29,313 nucleotides of DNA from DASUAL01 sp050733055 (GCA_050733055.1 JBOHSI010000147.1:1-29313), one strand, 5' to 3'. Positions 17,717-25,209 are shown, counted from the first letter of the stretch. Notes: generated by a model not told the origin, from the sequence alone. Made by a program: numbers and translations.

Positions 17717-19741
17717 GTGCCTTTCGACCTCGTTGCCCCCTACCTGCCGGCGGGGGACCAGCCGCGCGCCATCCGCGAGCTATCGAGCGGGCTCGCTCGC
17801 CGCGATCGCTACCAGACCCTCTTGGGCGTCACGGGCTCCGGGAAGACGTTCACGATCGCGCGCGTCGTCGCCGCCAGCGGCCGCCCGACGCTGGTGTTGT
17901 CCCACAACAAGACGCTCGCGGCGCAGCTGTACGGCGAGTTGAAGAGCCTCTTCCCCAGGAACGCCGTCGAATTCTTCATCTCGTACTACGACTACTACCA
18001 GCCCGAGGCGTACGTCCCGCAAACGGACACCTACATCGCCAAGGACTCCTCGATCAACGACGACATCGATCGGCTACGGCTGCGCGCAACATCGAGCCTG
18101 ATGGAGCGGGACGACGTGATCGTCGTGGCGAGCGTCTCCGCGATCTACGGGCTAGGTGATCCCGAGCTGTACCGCCAACTCCTCGTCACCGCGACCGTGG
18201 GCGAGGCGCGCGGGCGGGACGCTTTCCTCGCCGAGCTCGTGCGGGTGCAGTACCAGCGCAACGACGTCGCGTTCGAGCGCGGCAGCTTCCGCGTGCGAGG
18301 CGACACGGTGGAGGTGTTCCCGGCCTACGACGAGCAGGCAGTACGCGTGGAGTTCTGGGGCGACACCGTGGAGCGCGTCGCGAAGATCGATCCGCTCACG
18401 GGCAACACCATCACCGACCTGCGCCGCTCGGCGATCTACCCGGCGACCCACTTCGTGACGGAGCGCCCTTCGATCGAGCGCGCCGTCGCGGCGATCCGCG
18501 CCGAGCTCAAGGCGCGGCTCGCCGAGCTCCGGGCGCAGAACAAGCTGCTCGAAGCGCAGCGCCTCGAGTCCCGCACCAACTTCGACATCGACATGCTGCT
18601 GGAGGTGGGCCGCTGCAGCGGGATCGAGAACTACTCGCGGCATCTCACGGGCCGGCAGGCGGGCGAGCGCCCGGCCTGCTTGCTCGACTACTTCCCCGAC
18701 GACTACCTTTGCGTGATCGACGAGTCCCACCAGACCCTGCCGCAGCTCGCCGGCATGTATGAGGGGGACCGCTCGCGCAAACAGACGCTGGTGGACTACG
18801 GATTCCGCCTCCCGTCGGCGCTCGACAACCGCCCGCTCCGGATCGACGAGTTCAAGCGCCTCGTGCCGCGGATCGTGTTTGTGTCGGCGACGCCCGGGGA
18901 GGATGAGCTCAAGCTCTCGGGCGGCGTCGTCGTGGAGCAGATCATCCGACCGACGGGACTGGTGGACCCCGAGGTAGAGGTGCGCCCGGTGAAGGGGCAA
19001 GTGGATGACCTGCTGCACGAGATTCGGCTGCGCGAGAGGAAGCACGAGCGGGTGCTCGTCACGACCCTCACGAAGCGGATGGCCGAGGACCTGACCGACT
19101 ACTTGCAGCAGCACGCGGTGCGGGTCCGCTACCTGCACTCCGAGATCGATGCGATCGAGCGGGTTGAGATCATCCGCGGCCTGCGACTCGGCGAGTTCGA
19201 CGTCCTGGTCGGAATCAACCTGCTGCGGGAGGGCCTCGACCTGCCCGAAGTCTCGCTTGTGGCGATCCTCGACGCGGACCAAGAGGGCTTCCTGCGCTCC
19301 GACCGTTCGCTCATCCAGACGGTCGGCCGCGCGGCACGCAACCTCCACGGCACGGCCATCCTGTACGCCGACCGCGTCACCGGCTCCATGCGCCGGGCGC
19401 TCGACGAAATGAGCCGACGCCGCGGGCTGCAGCAGGAGCACAACGCGCGCCACGCCATCACACCCCGCTCCATCGTGAAGTCGGTGGACCAGGTGCGCTT
19501 CGCCACGCGGGTCGCGGACGCGAAGACCACGAAGGCCACCGGGCCCGCCGTCCGGCGGCCAGCGGACGCGCGCGAGCGGGAAACGCTGATCCGCCTGCTC
19601 GAGCAGCAAATGCAGGCCGCCGCGGAGCAGCTCGACTTCGAGCTCGCCGCGGTGCTGCGGGATCAGATCCTCGAGCTCAAGGTCGAGGGGGAGACCGTGC
19701 ACCATGCGCCTCCGCGCGGACGAGCTGAACCGGTTCGGTGA
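17717..19741 (+). CDS. uvrB: Excinuclease ABC subunit B
   Basis: UvrB is the damage-verifying helicase-like subunit of bacterial nucleotide excision repair. This 674-residue copy is full length. Walker A GVTGSGKT is at 37-44. The DNA-inserting beta-hairpin region with YYDYYQPEAYVPQTDTYI lies at about 91-108, and the DEAD-like VIDESHQTLPQL at about 333-344. The late helicase motifs GLDLPEVSLVAILDAD and QTVGRAARN are present. The C-terminal UVR motif that contacts UvrC (LLEQQMQAAAEQLDFELAA) ends the protein. The GTG at 17717 begins MPFDLVAPYLPAGDQPRAI, the usual N-terminus. The last 38 nt overlap tsaE. Confidence 0.97.
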   Translation: MPFDLVAPYLPAGDQPRAIRELSSGLARRDRYQTLLGVTGSGKTFTIARVVAASGRPTLVLSHNKTLAAQLYGELKSLFPRNAVEFFISYYDYYQPEAYVPQTDTYIAKDSSINDDIDRLRLRATSSLMERDDVIVVASVSAIYGLGDPELYRQLLVTATVGEARGRDAFLAELVRVQYQRNDVAFERGSFRVRGDTVEVFPAYDEQAVRVEFWGDTVERVAKIDPLTGNTITDLRRSAIYPATHFVTERPSIERAVAAIRAELKARLAELRAQNKLLEAQRLESRTNFDIDMLLEVGRCSGIENYSRHLTGRQAGERPACLLDYFPDDYLCVIDESHQTLPQLAGMYEGDRSRKQTLVDYGFRLPSALDNRPLRIDEFKRLVPRIVFVSATPGEDELKLSGGVVVEQIIRPTGLVDPEVEVRPVKGQVDDLLHEIRLRERKHERVLVTTLTKRMAEDLTDYLQQHAVRVRYLHSEIDAIERVEIIRGLRLGEFDVLVGINLLREGLDLPEVSLVAILDADQEGFLRSDRSLIQTVGRAARNLHGTAILYADRVTGSMRRALDEMSRRRGLQQEHNARHAITPRSIVKSVDQVRFATRVADAKTTKATGPAVRRPADARERETLIRLLEQQMQAAAEQLDFELAAVLRDQILELKVEGETVHHAPPRGRAEPVR

Positions 19742-20108
19742 GGAGCTGGGTCGCGCGCTGGTCGCACCAGCCGTGATCGGGGTGTCGGGCGAGCTCGGCG
19801 CGGGCAAGACGACGCTCGTCCAGGCGATCTGCCGCGGGCTGGGCGCCAAGGTCCTTGCCACGAGCCCCAGCTACGCGCTGGTGCACCACTACGAGACCGA
19901 CGATACGGCGGTGTACCACGTCGACTGCTTTCGCCTCCGGACCGCCGACGAGGCCCGCGACCTGGGATTCAACGACATGCTGCGCGAGCGCGCCATCGTG
20001 CTCATCGAGTGGCCAGAGCGCGCCGGAGCATGGGCTCCGCCGCTCGACCGGCGCTTCCGGCTTGCGCACGATCCCGACCCCGCCGTGCGAGTGCTGGAGG
20101 AGGCATGA
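19704..20108 (+). CDS. tsaE: tRNA threonylcarbamoyladenosine biosynthesis ATPase TsaE
   Basis: This 134-residue P-loop ATPase works with TsaB and TsaD to make the t6A37 modification of tRNAs that read ANN codons. Walker A is GELGAGKTT at 29-37. SPSYALVHHYE, YHVDCFRL and VLIEWPERAG match the rest of the family core; many members have SPTF where this one has SPSY. The ATG at 19704 gives the usual short N-terminus but overlaps the uvrB 3' end by 38 nt; no better start exists downstream of the overlap. Its stop overlaps the tsaB start codon in an ATGA junction, placing two t6A genes together. tsaD is not in the window. Confidence 0.93.
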   Translation: MRLRADELNRFGEELGRALVAPAVIGVSGELGAGKTTLVQAICRGLGAKVLATSPSYALVHHYETDDTAVYHVDCFRLRTADEARDLGFNDMLRERAIVLIEWPERAGAWAPPLDRRFRLAHDPDPAVRVLEEA

Positions 20109-20836
20109 GGGGCGTGTGGCTCGCCATCGATACGGCCACCGACATCGCCAGCGTGGCCGTTGGGGAGGCGGGCCAGATGCGGAGCGTCATCGCGGTGCGC
20201 GGGGCGCGCGAGCACGCGGCACAGATCATGACGCTGGTAGACCGGGCGCTCGACGCCGCCGGCGCCCGCCCGGCGCACCTGAGTGGACTCGTCGTGGGCG
20301 ATGGCCCAGGGAGCTTCACCGGCCTCCGGATCGGGTGGGCCGCGGCCAAAGGCCTCGCCCATGAGCGCGGGCTCACCATTTCCGCGGTGCCGAGCCTCAT
20401 GGCCTGGGCGGCGAGCGCCGCGGCCGTGGCCGGCTCCCCGATCGCGGCTTGCTTCGACGCGTTGCGCGGGCAGGTGTTCGGAGCGGTGTACGAGTTCCGG
20501 CGGGATCGCGTAGAGACGTCGGTCGCGCCCGCCGTACTCACCATCGCGGAGCTTGCTCGCGTGGCGCCCGTGCGGCCGCGGCTCGCGGTGGGTGACGGTG
20601 CCGTTCTCTACGCCGACCAGGTGAGCGCGTGGACCGGCGCCGGTCCGGTGGGCCTCGAGCGGCTGCCGCCTGCGGCGACGTCGCTGCTGTCGCTGGTCAC
20701 GCGCAGCGGAGCGACGCGCGAGCTCACCGAGCCACTCACCGCCGAGCCCGTGTACGGACGCCCTGCCGAAGCGCAGGCCAAATGGGAGGCCCGCCACGGC
20801 CGCCCCCTTCCGGATCCGTCCCGCCCAGGCGGCTGA
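20105..20836 (+). CDS. tsaB: tRNA threonylcarbamoyladenosine biosynthesis protein TsaB
   Basis: This 243-residue ASKHA-fold protein is the dimerisation partner of TsaD in t6A synthesis. LAIDTATDIASVAV at 6-19, VVGDGPGSFTGLRIGWAAAKGLA in the middle and FDALRGQVFGAVY match the family. The frame is open further upstream, but the ATG at 20105 gives the standard N-terminus and sits in the ATGA overlap with tsaE. The C-terminal approximately 20 residues are Pro/Arg-rich and overlap the start region of rimI in another frame. A C5 run at 20803-20807 lies in this overlap; a one-base shift there would join tsaB and rimI in a single frame. Confidence 0.92.
   Translation: MRGVWLAIDTATDIASVAVGEAGQMRSVIAVRGAREHAAQIMTLVDRALDAAGARPAHLSGLVVGDGPGSFTGLRIGWAAAKGLAHERGLTISAVPSLMAWAASAAAVAGSPIAACFDALRGQVFGAVYEFRRDRVETSVAPAVLTIAELARVAPVRPRLAVGDGAVLYADQVSAWTGAGPVGLERLPPAATSLLSLVTRSGATRELTEPLTAEPVYGRPAEAQAKWEARHGRPLPDPSRPGG
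20784..20789 (+). promoter_or_regulatory. Shine-Dalgarno-like GGGAGG that may set an ACG start for rimI
   Basis: GGGAGG lies six bases upstream of an ACG codon at 20796-20798 that is in frame with the RimI-like protein. No ATG, GTG or TTG occurs in that frame in the conserved N-terminal segment. It also overlaps an ATG at 20782 that is out of frame with rimI. The site is therefore the best sequence evidence for where rimI translation could begin. Confidence 0.45.
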
Positions 20837-21266
20837 CGTCCCGCATGTCGCCGCGATCGAGCGCGCCGCGTTCGCGGACCCTTGGTCGCCAAACGATTTC
20901 GCCGAGTGCGTTGCGGCGAACGTGCCGTTCCTGGTGGCGCTGGACCATGATCGCCTCACGGGCTACATCGTCGCGCACCACGCGGGTGACGAAGGCGAAA
21001 TCTTGAACCTCGGCGTCGCGCCGGGGGACCGACGCCGGGGGATCGGGCGCGCCCTGGTCGAGGAGATGCTCGCCGCGCTGCGGAGCCGCGCCGTGCGGGT
21101 GGTGTACCTCGAGGCGCGCGAGTCGAACGCGGCTGCGCGGCGTCTGTACGCGCGCTTGGGCTTCGCGGAAGTCGGGCGGCGGGCCAAGTACTATCGGCGG
21201 CCGGTCGAAGATGCGGTGATTCTCCGGGCTGCCATTCCTGCAGTGGGGGTCTCCGCAAAACTTTAG
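20796..21266 (+). CDS. rimI: RimI-like ribosomal protein S18 alanine N-acetyltransferase; start codon unclear
   Basis: This is a GNAT acetyltransferase of the RimI type, often found beside tsaB. The frame encodes FRIRPAQAADVPHVAAIERA, then DPWSPNDF, LNLGVAPGDRRRGIGRALV (acetyl-CoA binding, Q/RxxGxG/A) and LEARESNAAARRLYARLGF, ending at TAG 21264-21266. The conserved N-terminus lies upstream of the first canonical start in frame, GTG 20922, which would remove about 40 residues. I chose ACG 20796 because GGGAGG lies six bases before it; this gives 156 residues, a normal RimI length. Alternatives are +1 slippage from tsaB at the CCCC of 20804-20807, producing a TsaB-RimI fusion, or an assembly error. 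The family call is firm; the start is not. Confidence 0.78.
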   Translation, partial: TAAPFRIRPAQAADVPHVAAIERAAFADPWSPNDFAECVAANVPFLVALDHDRLTGYIVAHHAGDEGEILNLGVAPGDRRRGIGRALVEEMLAALRSRAVRVVYLEARESNAAARRLYARLGFAEVGRRAKYYRRPVEDAVILRAAIPAVGVSAKL

Positions 21267-21286
21267 CCCAAGTGGCGTATCTTTGA

Positions 21287-21315
21287 TTGACAGAATAACT
21301 TGCGATTCATATACT
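21287..21315 (+). promoter_or_regulatory. Sigma70-type promoter for ssb
   Basis: TTGACA at 21287-21292 exactly matches the -35 consensus, and TATACT at 21310-21315 differs from the -10 consensus TATAAT at one base. The spacing is the optimal 17 nt. The predicted transcript would start near 21322, about 40 nt upstream of the ssb GTG. This is the only strong promoter I could see. The rest of the 21267-21361 gap is relatively AT-rich around the promoter and has no convincing terminator for rimI. Confidence 0.8.
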
Positions 21316-21361
21316 GTTGTCGCCCTTGGTCCCCGACCCGCCTAGAGTTTGGAGGTCTGTT

Positions 21362-21838
21362 GTGAGCCGGAGCTTGAATAAAGTCATGCTAATCGGGAAC
21401 TTGGGGGCCGATCCCGAGGTGCGGAGCACGAATAACGGTTCCCGCGTGGCCACACTGTCCCTGGCGACCAGCCGGCAGTGGACCGGTCAGGGTGGGGAAA
21501 AGCAGGAGAAGACCGAGTGGCATCGCGTGATCCTGTGGAACAACAAAGGCGCCCAGCTGGCGGATCTCGCTGAGAAGTACATGAAGAAAGGCGACCGCAT
21601 CTACGTGGAAGGGCGTGTCGAGTACCGCACCTGGGAGGATCGGGAGAAGCAGACTCGTTACGTCACCGAGGTCATCGCGCGGGAAGTGATCCTGCTGTCG
21701 TCCCGGGGAGGCGGCGAAGGCGCCGGCGAGTTCGCGCGGGCCAAGGCCACGGCGAAGGTGGCGCCCGAGGGCAAGGCGGAATCGCTGGACGCGCTCCCGG
21801 AGGCGCTGGATGAGGAGGACGACGATCTGCCGTTCTGA
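21362..21838 (+). CDS. ssb: Single-stranded DNA-binding protein
   Basis: SSB coats single-stranded DNA in replication, recombination and repair. The 158-residue protein has the OB fold with MSRSLNKVMLIGNLGADPEV at the N-terminus, EWHRVILWN and YMKKGDRIYVEGRVEYRTW. A Lys/Ala/Glu-rich linker follows, then the acidic partner-binding tip DEEDDDLPF at the C-terminus. The GTG at 21362 is preceded by GGAGG at 21351-21355 with 6-nt spacing, so the in-frame extension back to 21317 is not used. The promoter at 21287-21315 should drive it. The final 29 nt overlap the LysM gene in another frame. Confidence 0.95.
   Translation: MSRSLNKVMLIGNLGADPEVRSTNNGSRVATLSLATSRQWTGQGGEKQEKTEWHRVILWNNKGAQLADLAEKYMKKGDRIYVEGRVEYRTWEDREKQTRYVTEVIAREVILLSSRGGGEGAGEFARAKATAKVAPEGKAESLDALPEALDEEDDDLPF
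21799..21803 (+). promoter_or_regulatory. Shine-Dalgarno GGAGG for the LysM gene, inside ssb
   Basis: GGAGG lies six bases before the ATG at 21810 and within the ssb 3' coding region. It supports starting the LysM protein inside ssb, where its basic n-region is encoded by the DNA that encodes the acidic SSB tip in the other frame. Confidence 0.6.
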
Positions 21839-23099
21839 TCAGCGAGCAGCCCTGCTCGCCCTTGTGGCAGGGCTGCTCGCGGGGGCGGGGGGAGCGCCGC
21901 GATTGGCGGCTCAGGATACCACCGAGGCCCGGTCGGACACCTTGCCAGCCGTGCAGGACACGTCCCAGGCCGCCGCGGTGGTCGCCCCCGCGGTGGGGTC
22001 GGGCCAGCTTCACCCGGTAGTTCGGGGCGAGACCCTCTGGTCGATCGCGTTGCTCTATTTCGGCGATCCGCTGCTCTGGCCCGAGATCTATCGTCTCAAC
22101 ACCGCCGTCATCGAGGATCCCCACTGGATCTATCCGGGAGAGGTGCTGAATCTCGCCCCGTTCGCGAGCGTGGCTCAGGCGCCGGCCGACACGGCGGTGG
22201 CCGCGGGGCCGGAGCTGGGCGCCGACACGGTGCGCGCCGAGGCCCCGGCGGACACCGTGACGGCCGTGGCGTTCGACACCGCGCAGGCGGTCGTGGAGGC
22301 GCCGCCCCCGCCGCCTGAGCCGACGGAGGCCTACGAAACGATTTTCGACCGGCGCCGCACCGCCACCGATGAAGTGCGGGACGTGCTGCGCGCCTACGCC
22401 AACCAGCCGTACCGTCCGGTGCGCCGCGGCGAGTTCTACGCGGCGGGGTTCCTGAGTGAGAACGAGAAGCTGCCGTGGGGCAGGGTGTTGGGGAACACGT
22501 CCGTGCCGGCCATCCCGCGGCTCTCCGAGCGCACGTCCGCGACGCTGTTCCACCAGATCGCCGTCGAGCCGCCGCGCAATGCGTCGTACCACGTGGGTGA
22601 CTCGGTCTTGATCGCGCGCATCGACCGCAGCATCGCGGGCTGGGGCGACGTGGTGGTGCCGACCGGCGTCGGGCGCATCACCGAGGTGCAGCGCAGGCAG
22701 GTGCTCGCCGAGGTGATCATGCAGTTCGCCCGTGTGCGCGACGGCCATCTGGCGCTGCCGCTCGAGCCGTTCAAGGATCCGGGGGAAGTGCGGCCCACAC
22801 CGGTGGAGCAGGGACTCGAGGGCCGGGTCATCGCCGAGCGGGACCCCCACACCATCGCCGCCCCCCAGCAGATCGTCTTCATCAACCGGGGCCGCGCCGA
22901 GGGGGTGACGTCCGGGGACATGTTCGAGATCTATCGGCCCGCGACCGGCGAGCCGGGCACCGGATCGGAGGAAGTGCGCGTGGTGATGCAGATCGTGCAC
23001 ACCCGGGAGCATTCCGCGTCCGGGCTCGTGCTGAGCATCAATCACCCCGATATCATCCCCGGGATGCCGGTCCGTCTCGTGCGGAAGATGCCCTCCTGA
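21810..23099 (+). CDS. Secreted LysM-domain protein
   Basis: This is a 429-residue exported protein. Residues 1-34 form a signal peptide: a basic n-region (MRRTTICRSDQR), a hydrophobic stretch LLALVAGLLAGAGGA and a likely cleavage near LAA-Q at 34/35. Residues 67-116 form a LysM domain (VVRGETLWSIALLYFGDPLLW, then NLAPF), which binds peptidoglycan glycan chains. An Ala/Asp/Thr/Pro-rich linker follows to about 175. The C-terminal 250 residues have no family I recognise; the segment GRVIAERDPHTIAAPQQIVF with INRGRAEGVTSGDMFEIYRP looks like a beta-rich domain. It is translated from inside ssb. A hairpin separates it from the next gene. A cell-wall or periplasmic anchoring role is inferred from LysM only. 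Confidence 0.85.
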   Translation: MRRTTICRSDQRAALLALVAGLLAGAGGAPRLAAQDTTEARSDTLPAVQDTSQAAAVVAPAVGSGQLHPVVRGETLWSIALLYFGDPLLWPEIYRLNTAVIEDPHWIYPGEVLNLAPFASVAQAPADTAVAAGPELGADTVRAEAPADTVTAVAFDTAQAVVEAPPPPPEPTEAYETIFDRRRTATDEVRDVLRAYANQPYRPVRRGEFYAAGFLSENEKLPWGRVLGNTSVPAIPRLSERTSATLFHQIAVEPPRNASYHVGDSVLIARIDRSIAGWGDVVVPTGVGRITEVQRRQVLAEVIMQFARVRDGHLALPLEPFKDPGEVRPTPVEQGLEGRVIAERDPHTIAAPQQIVFINRGRAEGVTSGDMFEIYRPATGEPGTGSEEVRVVMQIVHTREHSASGLVLSINHPDIIPGMPVRLVRKMPS

Positions 23100-23102
23100 G
23101 CC

Positions 23103-23128
23103 CGCCGGCCCCGGTGACGGGGCTGGCG
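23103..23128 (+). other. Strong intergenic hairpin with GTGA loop
   Basis: In the 39-nt gap between the LysM gene and the ccsA-like gene, 23103-23113 pairs with 23118-23128 to give an 11-bp stem with one G-T wobble, closed by a GTGA (GNRA-type) tetraloop. It is followed only by CCTTCC, so it lacks a proper U-tract. It may be a partial terminator or an mRNA-stability element that separates expression of the two genes. Confidence 0.6.
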
Positions 23129-23138
23129 CCTTCCGCGT

Positions 23139-23933
23139 GTGGTTCTCGTTCCGCATCTTCTGGCCCTGGGACTCTACGGCCTCGCCACGGCGCTCGCGCT
23201 CGCGCCGTTCGCGGGGCTGCGTCCCGCGTCGCGGGGACTGACGCTCGGCACGCCGCTCACGGGCGCCGCGGCGCACGTGGTCGGTGTCGCGCAGCTCACT
23301 CCCGTCGGCGTCGCGCCCGTGCTGTCGATCCTGGCCTTGTTTCTCGTGCTGCTGCAGGTTGTCAGCGAGCGCGTGTTCCGCGCTTCGGCGGTCGCGGTGT
23401 TCACCGGGCCGCTCGCGACCGGCCTGGTGGCGCTCGCGCTCCTGATCGGCCTCGGGCCCGGGGTCGAGCCGGCGCCAGGCAGAAACGCGTGGTTCGTGCT
23501 GCACGTCGCGCTGAGCGTCTTCGGGCTCGCGTTGCTCGCGCTCGCGTTTGTGTCGGCGGCGCTGTACCTGCTCCAGTTCCGGGAGCTGAAGACGAAGCGG
23601 TTCGGCCAGATGTTCCAGCTGTTCCCGCCGCTCGAGCGGCTCGACCGTCTGAACCACGTCGCCCTGGTCGCGGGGTTTCCGGCGTTGACGCTCGGCGTAC
23701 TGCTCGCGGTAGGGTACGCGGAGCGTTACGCCGGCGGCTGGCACGTCGACCCGGCCCAGGTGGTATGGGGCACGTTCACCTGGGCGGTGGTGGGGTGGGC
23801 GGTGTGGGCGCGAGTCGTGCGGCACTGGGCTGGTCGGCGGGCGGCGTTCGCGAGCATCGCCGGATTCGCCGCCGTGCTGCTGGTGTACCTCGCCCTGAAG
23901 CTCGCCGAACCGGGCACGGACCGGTTCCTCTGA
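23139..23933 (+). CDS. ccsA: CcsA/HemX-type cytochrome c assembly membrane protein
   Basis: This 264-residue, very hydrophobic protein has about eight membrane segments. It belongs to the cytochrome c assembly (CcsA/CcmC/HemX) family by overall pattern. WHVDPAQVVWGTFTWAVVGW near 201-220 resembles the Trp-rich WxxDPxxxWxxxxW haem-handling motif. Histidines in AAAHVVG, WFVLHVALS and RLNHVALV are candidates for haem ligands. Members move or shield haem for cytochrome c maturation; the HemX branch is found next to hemA and can influence glutamyl-tRNA reductase levels. hemA follows 7 nt downstream, which favours a HemX-like role, but the motif also fits CcsA. The start is the GTG at 23139, with a weak ribosome-binding site. 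Confidence 0.78.
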   Translation: MVLVPHLLALGLYGLATALALAPFAGLRPASRGLTLGTPLTGAAAHVVGVAQLTPVGVAPVLSILALFLVLLQVVSERVFRASAVAVFTGPLATGLVALALLIGLGPGVEPAPGRNAWFVLHVALSVFGLALLALAFVSAALYLLQFRELKTKRFGQMFQLFPPLERLDRLNHVALVAGFPALTLGVLLAVGYAERYAGGWHVDPAQVVWGTFTWAVVGWAVWARVVRHWAGRRAAFASIAGFAAVLLVYLALKLAEPGTDRFL

Positions 23934-23940
23934 GCGGCGC

Positions 23941-25209
23941 GTGACGATGAGCATCGCGGTCGTGGGAGTGAATCACCGGACGGCACCGCTCGAGGTGCGG
24001 GAGCGCTTCGCGCACGCTCCCCGCGAGGTGCCGGCGTCGCTGGCACGCGTCCTTTCGGCTGGGGCGCGCGGGGGCGTGCTCCTCTCCACGTGCAACCGCA
24101 CCGAGTTCTACCTCACCGACCCGGAGGGCACCACGCCGCAGGCGGTGTGGGCGATCCTCAATGAGCGCCTCGGCGACGGCCGCGACGCCAGCGCGTACGG
24201 GTACTTCCAGCACGATCAGGAGGCTGTGCGCCACCTCTACCGCGTCTCGGCTGGGCTCGATTCGATGATTCTCGGCGAATCTCAGATCCAGGGCCAGGTG
24301 CGCGAGGCGTGGGAGACGTCCAAGGAGCAGGCCGGTCCCGTGCTGCACCGCCTGTTCCAGTCCGCCCTGCTCGTCGGCGCGCGGGTCCGGAGCGAAACCG
24401 CGCTCGGGACCGGCGCGGCGTCGGCGCCGTCGGCCGCAGTGGCGGTGGCGGGCAAGATCTTCAACTCGCTCGCGGGCCGCTCGGCACTGATCCTCGGTGC
24501 CGGCGACATTGCCGAGCTCGCGGCGAACTGCCTGGTGTCGGAAGGTGTGCGCGTGACGCTCGTCGCGAACCGCACCTACGAGCGGGCGAAGGCGATCGCG
24601 GAAGAGCTGGGTGCGCGGGCGCTCACGCTCGACGAGGCGTGGGAGCAATTTGCGAGCGCGGATATCGTACTCAGCTCCACGGCGGCCCCGCACGCGGTCG
24701 TGACGTGGGAGCGGATCGCGCCCGCCATCGCACGGCGCGGCGGGCGGCCACTCTGCATCCTGGATCTCGCGGTCCCGCGCGACGTCGAGCCCGCGGTGGG
24801 CCAGCTCGAGAACGTATTTCTGTACGACATCGACGACCTCCAGACCATCGCGGCGCAGGTCGCGGCGGAACGCCGCACGGAAATCCCTGCGGCCGAGCGC
24901 ATCGTCAACGCGGAGGTCGAGCGGTTCTGGGCGTGGTACGGCGGGCTCGCCGTCCTACCCGTGCTGAAGGAATTCCGCGGGCGGCTCGAGGACGTCCGCG
25001 CGGCGGAGCTTGAGCGCGCGCTCAAGCGGCTGGGACATCTTTCGCTGGAGGACCGCGCGCAACTGGAGCTGTTCAGCCACGCACTCCTCAACAAGTTTCT
25101 GCACCACCCCACGGTCGTGCTGAAGGAGGCGGCGCAGGCCGGGCGCGGGTACGGCCTGCTCGAGGCGCTGAAAAAGTTGTTCGGGCTGGAGTCCCGCCAT
25201 GACGGGTAG
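23941..25209 (+). CDS. hemA: Glutamyl-tRNA reductase
   Basis: HemA reduces glutamyl-tRNA(Glu) to glutamate-1-semialdehyde, the first committed step of C5-pathway tetrapyrrole synthesis. NHRTAPLEVRERF at 11-23 and the catalytic Cys51 in LLSTCNRTEFY are in place, as is GLDSMILGESQIQGQVREAW. The NADPH-binding domain starts near ALILGAGDIAELAA, and the C-terminal dimerisation helices contain LSLEDRAQLELFSHALLNKFLHHP. At 422 residues the length is normal. The GTG at 23941 is 7 nt after the ccsA-like gene; an ATG at 23947 in the same frame is an equally plausible start. The 3' end overlaps the epimerase start by 11 nt. No hemC, hemD or hemB lies in the window. Confidence 0.96.
   Translation: MTMSIAVVGVNHRTAPLEVRERFAHAPREVPASLARVLSAGARGGVLLSTCNRTEFYLTDPEGTTPQAVWAILNERLGDGRDASAYGYFQHDQEAVRHLYRVSAGLDSMILGESQIQGQVREAWETSKEQAGPVLHRLFQSALLVGARVRSETALGTGAASAPSAAVAVAGKIFNSLAGRSALILGAGDIAELAANCLVSEGVRVTLVANRTYERAKAIAEELGARALTLDEAWEQFASADIVLSSTAAPHAVVTWERIAPAIARRGGRPLCILDLAVPRDVEPAVGQLENVFLYDIDDLQTIAAQVAAERRTEIPAAERIVNAEVERFWAWYGGLAVLPVLKEFRGRLEDVRAAELERALKRLGHLSLEDRAQLELFSHALLNKFLHHPTVVLKEAAQAGRGYGLLEALKKLFGLESRHDG

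Noticed and set aside
18152..19861. Minus-strand open frame of 569 codons opposite uvrB and tsaE
   Set aside because: It is a shadow of conserved plus-strand genes, caused by GC-rich third codon positions.
20922..21266. GTG 20922 as the rimI start
   Set aside because: It would remove about 40 residues including the conserved IRPAxxxD and PWS segments of the GNAT fold.
21317..21361. Upstream ATG start for ssb
   Set aside because: It would lie before or at the predicted transcript start and adds non-conserved residues; GTG 21362 has GGAGG at good spacing.
21672..23954. Minus-strand open frame of 760 codons, the longest antisense frame
   Set aside because: It spans antisense to ssb, the LysM gene, a strong hairpin and the ccsA-like gene, with highly biased His/Arg/Gly composition and no start signal or domain.
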